From Amycolatopsis acidiphila (GTDB lineage: Bacteria > Actinomycetota > Actinomycetes > Mycobacteriales > Pseudonocardiaceae): DNA of 64,000 bases. Shown here in pieces: positions 8,153 through 16,533 of this stretch. How positions within the stretch are numbered: position 1 is the stretch's first letter; the number at the start of each line of letters is the position of its first letter. The DNA lies in the NCBI RefSeq assembly GCF_021391495.1, contig NZ_CP090063.1, positions 6,572,001 to 6,636,000 on the forward strand. Direction: 5' to 3'. Both the position numbers and the translations under genes were made by a program. The notes below the pieces were generated by a model that worked only from the letters and a program-made list of their open reading frames with translations, did no database searches and had not been told where the DNA came from.

Positions 8153-8608
8153 GCTGTTCGGGGCCCCGCGCCGGGTTTTCCCGTTCTGACTTCGGCCGCA
8201 TGGAGAAGCTGGAGGTGCCGCCGCAGCTGCGGATGCTGCCGGTGCGCCCGGCTCGCGAGCGAGGCCGACGCGGCGATCCTGCGTGGTCTCGCGCCGGGGC
8301 CGAGGCCGGTGCTGGAGGACTGGGAACGCCCGATCCTCGAGCGCGTCTCGGTGGGGTTGCCGTGGACGATGCCACCGATGACCGTCGAGGTGGGCGTGTC
8401 CGGCGGGGAGACCCTGGACTTCGGCGGCGGGGCCGAGGTGATCGCCGTGCCCGGGCATACCGAGGGGAGCATCCAGGACCGCGCCCGCACGGCCGAGTCG
8501 TTCCGCCGCCCGGCCGCACTGGACGTGGACACGGCCTGCTTCGGCCACGGCGACCCGACTCGTCGGGCGGCGCGGGGAAGCGGCCCCGCGAGGTGCCGGA
8601 GGGGTTGA
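8149..8608 (+). pseudogene. Metallo-beta-lactamase-fold hydrolase remnant
   Basis: The ATG at 8149 overlaps the mocR stop. After about 30 codons the frame is lost. From about 8250 a second frame reads SEADAAILRGLAPGPRPVL, then TLDFGGGAEVIAVPGHTEGS (the loop with the late metal histidine), then jumps to FRRPAALDVDTACFGHGDPT (the C-terminal HGD motif). The early HxHxDH motif and the central GD motif are absent, so at least two segments have been deleted. This is a dead member of the glyoxalase II-like MBL family, formerly coupled to mocR. Confidence 0.65.
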
Positions 8609-8639
8609 GCTGAGCGATCCGCCCTGGGCGCACGAACCC

Positions 8640-9140
8640 GTGGAAGTCGTCCCCCACGACCCGCGGTGGATCACCGCGGCCCTCGCCGAACGCGAGTCGC
8701 TGGCCGCGGTTCTCGGGCCGTGGCTGGTCGACGGCGTCGAACATGTCGGCTCCACGGCCGTACCCGGGCTCGCGGCCAAGCCGATCGTCGACCTGATGGC
8801 CTCCGTCACCGACGCTGCGGCAGTGGCAGCTGAGGCAGCGAGCCGACTCGCGGCGGCGGGGTGGCATTTCGTGCCACCGGAACTGGACGGGCGGCCGTGG
8901 CGGCGGTTCTTCGTCAAGCCGGACGCCACCGGCCGCCGTCGGGCGGCCCACCTGCACCTGGTCGCCTCCGGCCACCCCCGGTGGGCGGACCAGCTCGCCT
9001 TCCGGGACCTGCTGAGGCGGGACGGCAACGTGGCCGAGCGGTACGAACAACTCAAGCTCGGCCTCGCGAAGCGACACGGGCACGATCGCGAGGCCTACTC
9101 GCGAGCGAAGGGCGAGTTCATCGCCCGGGCGCTCGCCTAG
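8640..9140 (+). CDS. GrpB family protein (UPF0157, nucleotidyltransferase fold)
   Basis: A 166-residue GrpB/DUF427-type protein with the family core VEHVGSTAVPGLAAKPIVDLM (about residues 34-54) and a conserved C-terminus (RDLLRRDGNVAERYEQLK). The GSTAVPG.KP.VD motif resembles nucleotidyltransferases; the cellular role is not established. GTG at 8640 is the first usable start; a ribosome-binding site is not obvious. The stop TAG at 9138-9140 is composed of the TA target of the IS630 element plus the first base of the element. Because the target was CTAG, the original stop is unchanged. Confidence 0.85.
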   Translation: MEVVPHDPRWITAALAERESLAAVLGPWLVDGVEHVGSTAVPGLAAKPIVDLMASVTDAAAVAAEAASRLAAAGWHFVPPELDGRPWRRFFVKPDATGRRRAAHLHLVASGHPRWADQLAFRDLLRRDGNVAERYEQLKLGLAKRHGHDREAYSRAKGEFIARALA

Positions 9141-10261
9141 TGGTCCGTCTGGGTTTTGATCTGGTGGAGGGTGGTGCGGCCGCGTTGGACCTTGGTGATG
9201 ATGTCTTCGGCGGTTGCCTTCCACACGAATGGCTTGGGGTCGGTGTTCCAGTGTTCCGCCCAGGCGGTGATGGCCTGTTTGAGGTCGTCAACGCTGGTGA
9301 ACGCGCCGCGCCGAAGTCGTTTGTCGGTCAACTCTTTGAACCATCGCTCGACCACGTTCAGCCAGGAACTGGAGGTCGGGGTGACATGCAGATGCCAGCG
9401 CCGACGGTCCTTGTGGGCCAGCCATTTCGTGACCTCGGGTGCGGTGTGCGCGGAGAGGTTGTCCAGCACCACATGCACGCCCAGCCCACGCGGAACGGTC
9501 TTGTCGATCTGTTTAAAGAACCGCAGCACGTCCGCGCCTGCATGGCCCTTGCGCAGCTCGGTAAGGACTTCGCCGGTGCCGATGTTCATCGCCGCGAACA
9601 GGTCGATCGTGCCGTGCCGCTTGTAGTCATGGGTCATCGTCTGCGCACGACCGCGTTTCATCGGCAACGACGGCTGGGTCCGATCCAGGGCCTGGCACTG
9701 TGTTTTCTCGTCGAAGCTGAACACCACCGCACGAGCCGGCGGCCGCAGATACACCCCGACCACATCGACCAGCTTTTCTTCGAACTGCGGATCATTACTG
9801 ATCTTGAACGTGTCCACCTTCCACGGTTTCAAGCCGTGGTCGGCCCAGATCCGCGCCACCGAGTCCTTGCCGATCCCGACCCGGGCAGCCATCGTGCGCG
9901 TGGTCCAGTGCGTGGCCCCACCCGGAGGCGAGTCATGCGCGGTGGCGTGCAGCACCTCTTCCACAGTGCCGGCGGGCAGACTGGGCTTGCGTCCACGCCC
10001 CTGGGCAATACGCCCGACACCCGCGACACCGGCCTCCGCGAACCGGGACCGCCAGCGGCGCACCGCATCAGAGTCCACACCCGACCGGCGTGCGATCTCC
10101 TCGTTGGCCACACCATCCGCCGCCCACAACAACGCCCGCGCCTGCACCACCTGCCGGTGCGGCAACCTCGACGAGGCCGCCACCCGACTCAGATCGGCAC
10201 GCTGCTCATCCGTCATCGGCAAGGCCGCAGCAACCATGACCAGCATCATACAAACCACCAC
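9137..10261 (-). CDS. IS630 family transposase
   Basis: A 374-residue DDE transposase. An N-terminal helix-turn-helix region (EEIARRSGVDSDAVRRWRSRF, about 53-73) is followed by the catalytic core: SFDEKTQCQALDR (first D), VVLDNLSAHT (second D) and SSSWLNVVERWF (final E). The stop TAG is made partly of the flanking TA target. The start may be the GTG at 10261 or an ATG a few codons downstream (10249). It is complete and probably active. Confidence 0.92.
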   Translation of the reverse strand: MVVCMMLVMVAAALPMTDEQRADLSRVAASSRLPHRQVVQARALLWAADGVANEEIARRSGVDSDAVRRWRSRFAEAGVAGVGRIAQGRGRKPSLPAGTVEEVLHATAHDSPPGGATHWTTRTMAARVGIGKDSVARIWADHGLKPWKVDTFKISNDPQFEEKLVDVVGVYLRPPARAVVFSFDEKTQCQALDRTQPSLPMKRGRAQTMTHDYKRHGTIDLFAAMNIGTGEVLTELRKGHAGADVLRFFKQIDKTVPRGLGVHVVLDNLSAHTAPEVTKWLAHKDRRRWHLHVTPTSSSWLNVVERWFKELTDKRLRRGAFTSVDDLKQAITAWAEHWNTDPKPFVWKATAEDIITKVQRGRTTLHQIKTQTDH

Positions 10262-10282
10262 GACAAATCACAGACACACCAC
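9140..10282. mobile_element. IS630-family insertion sequence inserted in CTAG
   Basis: The element is 1143 bases and flanked by a duplicated TA (9138-9139 and 10283-10284). Its imperfect terminal inverted repeats begin GTGGTCCGTCTGGG on the left and GTGGTGTGTCTGTG on the reverse strand of the right end. TA duplication and a CTAG target are hallmarks of IS630. It carries one transposase gene on the minus strand. The copy looks recent because the gene is intact. Confidence 0.88.
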
Positions 10283-11340
10283 TAGTCCCCCTCCGCCGGG
10301 CCCGGGTGGGCGAGGTCCGGCGGCACCGGCTCGTTCGGGGCGTAGGCCGGCGGCCGGCCGTCCGCGAGCGCCGCCGCCGAGTCGACCAGGCCGAAGCGGT
10401 CCCGCACCTTGCCCAGGAAGTCCGGCTCCGACAAGCGCACCAGCTTCGAGCGCTTGGGCGCGCCGTACACAGTGATCCAGTCGCCCGGGTCGAGCACCCC
10501 GCGCAGCTGCCCGTCCACGCTCACCGCCACCTGGCCCGAGTGCTCCAGCACCAGGATCCCCACCCGCTGCGAGCTGTCGAGCACCACGCTCCGGTTGAAC
10601 ACCATGTGCGCGGCGACCGGCGTGAACACCAGCGCGTCCAGATGCGGCGACACGATCGGCCCGCCCGCGGCGAAGCTGTACGCCGTCGAGCCGGTCGACG
10701 ACGCCACGATCAGCGCGTCGGCCGAGTAGGACGCGAAGAGCTTCCCGCCGACGTACACCGCGAGGCTGGCCTGCCGGTCCCGCGCGAGCTTCTCCGCCAC
10801 GATGTCGTTGAGCGCCAGCACGTCCAGCGGCACCCCCCAGCCGGCCGCGCTGTTCATCCCCGGCCGCACGTGCGGCGGCGGCAGCATCGGCCCGCGCCCG
10901 TACCGCAGCATCGCCTCCATCCCGTCCGGGATCTCCAGCGGCCGCGACGCACGCATGGTCAGCGTCATCCGGGCGTCGACGGTCATCTCGCCGCGGTGCA
11001 CCGCGTCCAGCGCGTTGGTCAGGTCGTTCGTGCTCACCTCGGTGAGAAACCCGACACGCCCGACGTTCACCCCCAACACCAGCGCGCCGGTCGGCCCGGC
11101 GACCCGCACCCCGCGCAGGAACGTCCCGTCCCCGCCGACGGTGACGATCAGGTCGGGGCTGCCGGCCCGCGCCGCCTCTTCCCTGGCGTTGAGGCGGTGG
11201 CCGTGGACGTCGTCCCACACGTCGATGTCGGCACACGGGATGTCGTGCGCCGCCGCCCAGCGCCGCACCTCCCTGGCCGCCGCGAGGGCCACCTCCTTGC
11301 CGCCGTGAACGACGAGACCGATCCGCTCGACAGGCACCAT
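10282..11340 (-). CDS. NAD kinase
   Basis: A 352-residue ATP-NAD kinase that makes NADP. Family motifs are GGDGTFLRG (about 70-78), LNDIVAEK, STGSTAYSFAAGGPIVSP (about 215-232) and SVDGQ. Its stop codon (CTA on the plus strand, 10282-10284) lies at the right junction of the IS630 element, which restored it exactly. It is followed by a proline-rich tail of about 25 residues. The gene starts 5 bases downstream of the meaB stop on the same strand, so the two may be co-transcribed. Confidence 0.85.
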   Translation of the reverse strand: MVPVERIGLVVHGGKEVALAAAREVRRWAAAHDIPCADIDVWDDVHGHRLNAREEAARAGSPDLIVTVGGDGTFLRGVRVAGPTGALVLGVNVGRVGFLTEVSTNDLTNALDAVHRGEMTVDARMTLTMRASRPLEIPDGMEAMLRYGRGPMLPPPHVRPGMNSAAGWGVPLDVLALNDIVAEKLARDRQASLAVYVGGKLFASYSADALIVASSTGSTAYSFAAGGPIVSPHLDALVFTPVAAHMVFNRSVVLDSSQRVGILVLEHSGQVAVSVDGQLRGVLDPGDWITVYGAPKRSKLVRLSEPDFLGKVRDRFGLVDSAAALADGRPPAYAPNEPVPPDLAHPGPAEGD

Positions 11341-11345
11341 GCTTC

Positions 11346-12314
11346 CTATTGTCCGGACCGGAGCTGATCGAGCAGCGCATCGGCCGCCGCATAGGGGTCC
11401 AGCGTCCGGTCCACGACCTTTTCGGCCAGCTCGTTCAGGTGACCACCGCCGCGGGTGTCCGCGAGTTCGGCCCGCAACCGCCGCAACGCGATCGCCTCCA
11501 CCTCGCTCGCCGCGCGGTGCACCCGCCGCCGCACGAGCTCGCCGTGCCCGCCGAGCCAGTCGTGGTGCTCGGCGAGCGCGCGCACCAGCTCGTCCGCCCC
11601 CTCGCCGCGGGAAGCCACGGTCGACACGATCGGCTGCCGCCAGCTCTCGCCGCGGACCTCCCGCCGGGCCATCGAGATCATCTGCTTCAGGTCCCGGACG
11701 ACGGTCTCGGCGCCGTCGCGGTCGGCCTTGTTCACGACGAACACGTCCGCGATCTCCAGCACCCCGGCCTTCGCCGCCTGGATGCCGTCGCCCATCCCCG
11801 GCGCGAGCAGCACCACGGTGGTGTCGGCGAGCTTCACGACGTCCACTTCGGACTGTCCGACCCCGACGGTCTCGATGAGCACCACGTCGAACCCGGCCGC
11901 GTCGAGCACCCGGACGGCCTGCGGTGTGGCCCAGGCGAGCCCGCCGAGGTGGCCGCGGGTGGCCATCGAGCGGATGAACACACCGGGGTCGGTGGCGTGC
12001 TCGGTCATCCGGATGCGGTCACCGAGCAGCGCGCCGCCCGAGAACGGCGACGACGGGTCGATCGCGAGCACCCCGACCCGCTTGCCCTCCTTGCGCAGCG
12101 CGGAGAGCAGCATCGACGTCGAGGTCGACTTGCCGACTCCCGGCGGCCCGGTCAGCCCGATCACCCGGGCGTGCCCGGTGTGCGGGGTCAGCGCGGCCGC
12201 CACCTCACGCAGGCGCGGATGAGCGTCCTCGACCAGGGAGATCAGCTTGGCGACAGCGCGCGGTTGGCCCTCTCGTGCGCGGTCGACCAGCTCGGCGACT
12301 TTCAACGGCGGCAT
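11346..12314 (-). CDS. meaB: Methylmalonyl-CoA mutase-associated GTPase MeaB
   Basis: A 322-residue G3E-family GTPase (ArgK/MeaB) that protects and reloads adenosylcobalamin-dependent methylmalonyl-CoA mutase. Visible motifs are the P-loop GLTGPPGVGKST (about 53-64), SPFSGGALLGDRIRM, ETVGVGQSEVDV (switch region, about 149-160) and NKAD (about 200). I use the ATG at 12314 (MPPLKVAEL), because an ATG 8 bases upstream runs into a stop. Thiolase lies 8 bases upstream on the same strand and the epimerase gene is divergent, so the context is propionyl/methylmalonyl-CoA metabolism. The mutase itself is not in the window. Confidence 0.9.
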   Translation of the reverse strand: MPPLKVAELVDRAREGQPRAVAKLISLVEDAHPRLREVAAALTPHTGHARVIGLTGPPGVGKSTSTSMLLSALRKEGKRVGVLAIDPSSPFSGGALLGDRIRMTEHATDPGVFIRSMATRGHLGGLAWATPQAVRVLDAAGFDVVLIETVGVGQSEVDVVKLADTTVVLLAPGMGDGIQAAKAGVLEIADVFVVNKADRDGAETVVRDLKQMISMARREVRGESWRQPIVSTVASRGEGADELVRALAEHHDWLGGHGELVRRRVHRAASEVEAIALRRLRAELADTRGGGHLNELAEKVVDRTLDPYAAADALLDQLRSGQ

Positions 12315-12322
12315 GCCGCCAT

Positions 12323-13510
12323 CTAAGCGGAGGGAACCCTCAGCAGCAGCGCGTCGCCCTGACCGCCGCCGCCGCACAGGGCGGCCGCGCCGAGGCCGCC
12401 GCCGCGGCGGCGCAGCTCGTTGATCAGGTGCACGGCCAGCCGGGCGCCGGAAGCGCCGATGGGGTGCCCGAGCGCGATCGCACCGCCGTTGACGTTGACC
12501 CTGTCCGTGTCCAGGCCGAGCTTCTGACTGGACACGACACCCACCGCGGCGAACGCCTCGTTGATCTCCACCAGGTCCAGCGCGCTTACGTCGAGCTTCG
12601 CCTTCGCCAACGCGGCCTTGATCGCGTTCGACGGCTGCTCGTGCAGGCTGGCATCCGGACCCGCGACCACGCCGTGCGCGCCGATCTCGGCGAGCGGGGT
12701 GATGCCCAGCTCCTCGGCCTTCTCCCGGCTGGCCACGACGACCGCCGCCGCTCCGTCGGAGATCTGCGAGGAGGAGCCCGCGGTGATGGTGCCGTCGGGG
12801 GCGAACGCGGGACGCAGCTTCGCCAGGCCCTCGGCCGTCGTGTCGCCGCGGACGCCCTCGTCGGTGTCGAAGACGACCGGTTCGCCCTTGCGTTGCGGAA
12901 TCGAGACGGGGGCGATCTCCTCCTTGAACACGCCGGAGGCGATCGCGGCCGCAGCCCGCCGGTGCGAGCGCGCGGAGAACTCGTCCTGCTGCTCGCGGGT
13001 GATGCCGTAGCGCGAGTTGTGCTTCTCGGTGGAGGAGCCCATGGCGACCTGGTCGAACGCGCAGAACAGTCCGTCGTAGGCCATGTGGTCCACCAGCGTC
13101 GTGTCGCCGTACTTGAAGCCCGAGCGCGACTTCGGCAGCAGGTGCGGCGCCTGGGTCATCGACTCCTGGCCGCCCGCCACGACCAGGTCGAACTCGCCCG
13201 CGCGGATCAGCTGGTCGGCCAGCGCGATGGCGTCGAGGCCGGACAGGCATACCTTGTTGATGGTCAGCGCGGGCACGTCCATCGGGATGCCGGCCGCGAC
13301 CGCGGCCTGCCGGGCCGGGATCTGGCCGGCGCCGGCGGTGAGCACCTGGCCCATGATCGTGTACTGCACGGCTTCCGGCGCGACGCCGGCCCGCTCGAGC
13401 GCGGCCTTGATCGCCACCCCGCCCAGCTGCGCACCGGAGAAGTCCTTCAGGGAACCCAGCAGTCGACCGATCGGGGTACGCGCGGCCCCCAGGATCACCG
13501 AACCGGACAC
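12323..13510 (-). CDS. Acetyl-CoA C-acetyltransferase (thiolase)
   Basis: A 395-residue degradative/biosynthetic thiolase. The acyl-accepting Cys88 lies in KVCLSGLDA, and the second half carries [19 protein letters not shown] (catalytic His) and [11 protein letters not shown] (second Cys). The GTG at 13510 has GGAGG 8 bases upstream. It condenses two acetyl-CoA to acetoacetyl-CoA, or cleaves the product. Position next to meaB, the epimerase and ccr matches the first step of the ethylmalonyl-CoA route and a gene order known in Streptomyces. Confidence 0.9.
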   Translation of the reverse strand: MSGSVILGAARTPIGRLLGSLKDFSGAQLGGVAIKAALERAGVAPEAVQYTIMGQVLTAGAGQIPARQAAVAAGIPMDVPALTINKVCLSGLDAIALADQLIRAGEFDLVVAGGQESMTQAPHLLPKSRSGFKYGDTTLVDHMAYDGLFCAFDQVAMGSSTEKHNSRYGITREQQDEFSARSHRRAAAAIASGVFKEEIAPVSIPQRKGEPVVFDTDEGVRGDTTAEGLAKLRPAFAPDGTITAGSSSQISDGAAAVVVASREKAEELGITPLAEIGAHGVVAGPDASLHEQPSNAIKAALAKAKLDVSALDLVEINEAFAAVGVVSSQKLGLDTDRVNVNGGAIALGHPIGASGARLAVHLINELRRRGGGLGAAALCGGGGQGDALLLRVPSA

Positions 13511-13627
13511 AACAGCCTCCAAGAGCGAACGACGGCGGTCATCTCGACGATACCCGGCAGCCCCACCCGGTACAGGTGTGAGCCGCGGCACGGGACCCGC
13601 CCGGGCCCAGCCCCTATGCTCCCGGTT

Positions 13628-14065
13628 ATGGATGACGCGCTGAAAACGCTCGTGACCACCATCGATCACGTCGGCATCGCCGTGCCGGACCTCGATGCGG
13701 CGATCGATTTCTACGCGGAGAACTTCGGCATGCGCGCCACGCACACCGAGGTCAACGAGGAGCAGGGCGTCCGCGAGGCGATGCTGCACGCGCCGGGCGA
13801 CGAGTCCGGCCCGGCGATCCAGTTGCTCGCGCCGCTGCGGCCCGACTCGACGATCGCGAAGTTCCTCGACAGCAAGGGCCCCGGGCTGCAGCAGGTCGCC
13901 TACCGGGTGCAGGACGTGGAAGCAGCCGCGGAAACTTTGCGCGCCAAGGGTTTGCGCCTGCTCTACGACAAGGCCAAGCGTGGCACCTCGAACAGCCGGG
14001 TCAACTTCGTGCATCCCAAGGACGCCGGCGGCGTGCTGGTGGAACTGGTCGAGCCCGCTAAGTAG
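13628..14065 (+). CDS. mce: Methylmalonyl-CoA epimerase
   Basis: A 145-residue vicinal-oxygen-chelate (glyoxalase fold) protein. [18 protein letters not shown] (about 13-30), [20 protein letters not shown] and [10 protein letters not shown] give the paired beta-alpha-beta motifs with metal ligands His, Gln, His and Glu. It interconverts (R)- and (S)-methylmalonyl-CoA. A -10-like TATGCT (13614-13619) lies just upstream of the ATG, so the transcript may be nearly leaderless. Its 3' end overlaps the convergent TetR gene by 8 bases. Confidence 0.9.
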   Translation: MDDALKTLVTTIDHVGIAVPDLDAAIDFYAENFGMRATHTEVNEEQGVREAMLHAPGDESGPAIQLLAPLRPDSTIAKFLDSKGPGLQQVAYRVQDVEAAAETLRAKGLRLLYDKAKRGTSNSRVNFVHPKDAGGVLVELVEPAK

Positions 14066-14630
14066 CCGGGCGCGCCATCAGCGCGTCCGCGATGAAGTTC
14101 AGCTCGCGCTCCATCAGGCCCGGCGGCTGGTCCTCGTGCCGCGCGACCGAATGGCGGTAGCTCACGGCGAGTGCGAGCAGCCCGGCGGCGCTGTCGACGT
14201 CAGCGACGGCGACCCCGCCCTCGCCCGCGGCGAGGATCACCGCCCGCACCTGCCGCACCAGCACCTGGAACCGGTCGTGCAGCGCGTCGCGCACCGCGCG
14301 GTGCGTGTCGGCCTCGCGCCAGAGCAGGTGCGACAGCATGCGTGAGCGGGCGAGCCGGGCGTCCAGCTCGGAGACCAGACGCCGCAAGCTCTCCGCGATG
14401 TCCCCCGGCACCACCACCAGCGCCGGGTCGATCTGCTCGTCGGGCAGGCGTTTGATCAGCGCGCCCAGCAGGTCGGCCTTGCGCCGGAAGTAGTAGTGCA
14501 CCAGACCTTTCGGCACGCTCGCGCGTTCCGCGATGCGCGAGGTCGGCGTGGCGTCGAAACCCGATTCGGCGAACAGCTCCTCGGCCGCGGCGAGAATGCG
14601 CTCCCTCGCCGGGGGTTCTTCCTTGCTCAG
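14058..14630 (-). CDS. TetR family regulator with probable CTG start
   Basis: A TetR protein of about 190 residues with the N-terminal helix-turn-helix [24 protein letters not shown] (about 23-46). There is no ATG, GTG or TTG near the natural start: the first residues [12 protein letters not shown] begin with CTG. That CTG overlaps the stop of the upstream SPW-protein gene as CTGA, in the same way that ATGA couples other genes here, so I take CTG at 14630 as the start. It probably binds the palindrome at 15090-15103 between this operon and ccr. That would make it a regulator of the ethylmalonyl-CoA gene, which is inference. Confidence 0.75.
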   Translation of the reverse strand: MSKEEPPARERILAAAEELFAESGFDATPTSRIAERASVPKGLVHYYFRRKADLLGALIKRLPDEQIDPALVVVPGDIAESLRRLVSELDARLARSRMLSHLLWREADTHRAVRDALHDRFQVLVRQVRAVILAAGEGGVAVADVDSAAGLLALAVSYRHSVARHEDQPPGLMERELNFIADALMARPAT

Positions 14631-14998
14631 TGCTGGCCCGCCATCCTGCCGTGGCTGGCGTTCGCGACCGGCAGCGCCGCGGCGCCCGCGATCGCGGTCA
14701 GCCCGCCGATGATCCACGCCGACCACGAAGCGGCGGTCAGATCCGTGTAGCTCATCACCCAGGGCGAGATGAACAGCAGTGCGCCGAGCACGATCTGCAG
14801 CCCTTCGCCGTAGACCAGTCCCGGCATCGCCAGCGACAGCAGACCGTCGAGCGCGATCAGCGCGCCCAGCACGATCATCGTCCACATGACGGCGTTGTCG
14901 GTGTCCACCCACAGGAAGGACAGCACCGCCACCACTCCCAGTACGACCTCGGCCCAGTCGTGCGGACGCATCCATGCACGCGTCGAGGTTTCGGCCAT
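14627..14998 (-). CDS. SPW-repeat membrane protein
   Basis: A 123-residue membrane protein with four hydrophobic helices in two repeats, each starting DWAEVVLGVVAVLSFL or QIVLGALLFISPWV (the SPW motif). Function is unknown. The ATG at 14998 has an ideal AGGAGGTGAT site upstream. It is coupled to the TetR gene by CTGA and divergent from ccr. Confidence 0.85.
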   Translation of the reverse strand: MAETSTRAWMRPHDWAEVVLGVVAVLSFLWVDTDNAVMWTMIVLGALIALDGLLSLAMPGLVYGEGLQIVLGALLFISPWVMSYTDLTAASWSAWIIGGLTAIAGAAALPVANASHGRMAGQH

Positions 14999-15089
14999 CG
15001 TGATCACCTCCTGGAAAGCATCGTCGCCTTCCCGCTCATAGTGCGCCTTGGTTGGCCGCCCGGTCAAGAATCATGGGTGGCGCGCGAGG

Positions 15090-15103
15090 TTACCGGCCAG
15101 TAA
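15090..15103. promoter_or_regulatory. Palindromic operator in the SPW-tetR/ccr divergent region
   Basis: TTACCGGCCAGTAA is a 14-base palindrome with one mismatched pair. It overlaps a possible -10 box TAATGT (15101-15106) for ccr and lies 92 bases upstream of the SPW gene. TTAC...GTAA sites are common for TetR regulators of acyl-CoA metabolism, so the neighbouring TetR is the natural candidate. Confidence 0.5.
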
Positions 15104-15141
15104 TGTCAGGCTCCCGCAGTCACGCACGAAAGGGCCCCTCC

Positions 15142-16488
15142 ATGACGCAAGGGACGCTGAAGGAGATCCGGGACGCGATTCTGTCCGGCGATCTCGACGC
15201 GGTCGGGTCGCTCGAGCTGCCCGAGTCCTACCGGGGTGTGACGGTGCACTCCGACGAGACGGGCATGTTCGAGGGCAGGGCGACCCGCGAGAAGGACCCG
15301 CGCGAGTCGCTGCACGTCGACGACGTGCCACTGCCCGAGCTGGGCCCGGGCGAGGCACTGGTGGCGGTGATGGCCAGCGCCATCAACTACAACACCGTGT
15401 GGACCTCGATCTTCGAGCCGGTTCCCACGTTCAAGTTCCTGCAGCGCTACGGCAAGCTCTCGCCGCTGTCGAAGCGGCATGACCTGCCCTACCACGTGGT
15501 CGGCTCCGACGCCGCCGGCGTCGTGCTGCGCACCGGGCCCGGCGTGCACCGCTGGAAGGCCGGCGACGAGGTCGTCGCGCACTGCCTCAACGTCGAGCTC
15601 GAAGCGCCCGACGGGCACAACGACACGATGCTCGACTCCGAGCAGCGCATCTGGGGCTTCGAGACGAACTTCGGCGGCCTCGCCGAGATCGCGCTGGTCA
15701 AGGCGAACCAGCTGATGCCGAAGCCGCGGCACCTGACCTGGGAGGAAGCGGCCTGCCCCGGCCTGGTCAACTCGACCGCGTACCGGCAGCTGGTGTCGCG
15801 CAACGGGGCCGACATGAAGCAGGGCGACGTCGTGCTGATCTGGGGCGCCTCCGGTGGCCTGGGCTCGTACGCGACCCAGTACGCGCTCAACGGCGGCGCG
15901 ATCCCGGTGTGCGTCGTGTCGAGCCCGGAGAAGGCGGAGATCTGCCGCAAGCTCGGCGCAGACCTCGTCATCGACCGGAGCGCGGAGGGTTACCGGTTCT
16001 GGCAGGACGAGCAGACCCAGGACCCGAAGGAGTGGCAGCGGTTCGGCGCGAAGATCCGCGAGCTGACCGGCGGTGAGGACCCGGACATCGTGTTCGAGCA
16101 CCCGGGCCGCGAGACGTTCGGCGCGTCGGTCTACGCCGCGCGACGGGGCGGCACCATCGTCACCTGCGCGTCCACGTCGGGCTACCTGCACCAGTACGAC
16201 AACCGGTACCTCTGGATGAACCTCAAGCGGATCATCGGCTCGCACTTCGCGAACTACCGCGAGTCCTGGGAGGCGAACCGGCTGATCGCGAAGGGGCTGA
16301 TCCACCCGACGCTGTCGAAGACCTACAGCCTGGAGGAAACCGGGCAGGCGGCGCTGGACGTGCACCGCAACGCCCATCAGGGCAAGGTCGGCGTGCTGTG
16401 CCTGGCGCCGGAGGAAGGCCTCGGCGTGCACGACGCCGAACTGCGCGAACGGCACCTCGGCGGCATCAACGCGTTCCGCGACGCGTAG
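15142..16488 (+). CDS. ccr: Crotonyl-CoA carboxylase/reductase
   Basis: A 448-residue zinc-less medium-chain dehydrogenase/reductase that reductively carboxylates crotonyl-CoA to ethylmalonyl-CoA with NADPH and CO2. Family marks are NYNTVWTSIFEPVPTF (about 78-93), WGFETNFGGLAEIALVK, the NADP-binding VLIWGASGGLGSYA (about 233-246) and FEHPGRETFGASVY (about 315-328). ATG at 15142 follows a purine-rich stretch. The product feeds acetate assimilation and ethylmalonyl extender units for polyketides. Its neighbours meaB, thiolase and epimerase belong to the same carbon route. Confidence 0.95.
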   Translation: MTQGTLKEIRDAILSGDLDAVGSLELPESYRGVTVHSDETGMFEGRATREKDPRESLHVDDVPLPELGPGEALVAVMASAINYNTVWTSIFEPVPTFKFLQRYGKLSPLSKRHDLPYHVVGSDAAGVVLRTGPGVHRWKAGDEVVAHCLNVELEAPDGHNDTMLDSEQRIWGFETNFGGLAEIALVKANQLMPKPRHLTWEEAACPGLVNSTAYRQLVSRNGADMKQGDVVLIWGASGGLGSYATQYALNGGAIPVCVVSSPEKAEICRKLGADLVIDRSAEGYRFWQDEQTQDPKEWQRFGAKIRELTGGEDPDIVFEHPGRETFGASVYAARRGGTIVTCASTSGYLHQYDNRYLWMNLKRIIGSHFANYRESWEANRLIAKGLIHPTLSKTYSLEETGQAALDVHRNAHQGKVGVLCLAPEEGLGVHDAELRERHLGGINAFRDA

Positions 16489-16533
16489 CGGCCCATAACG
16501 AAGCCACTACAGCCCGCGGCTACTCTCATAGTC

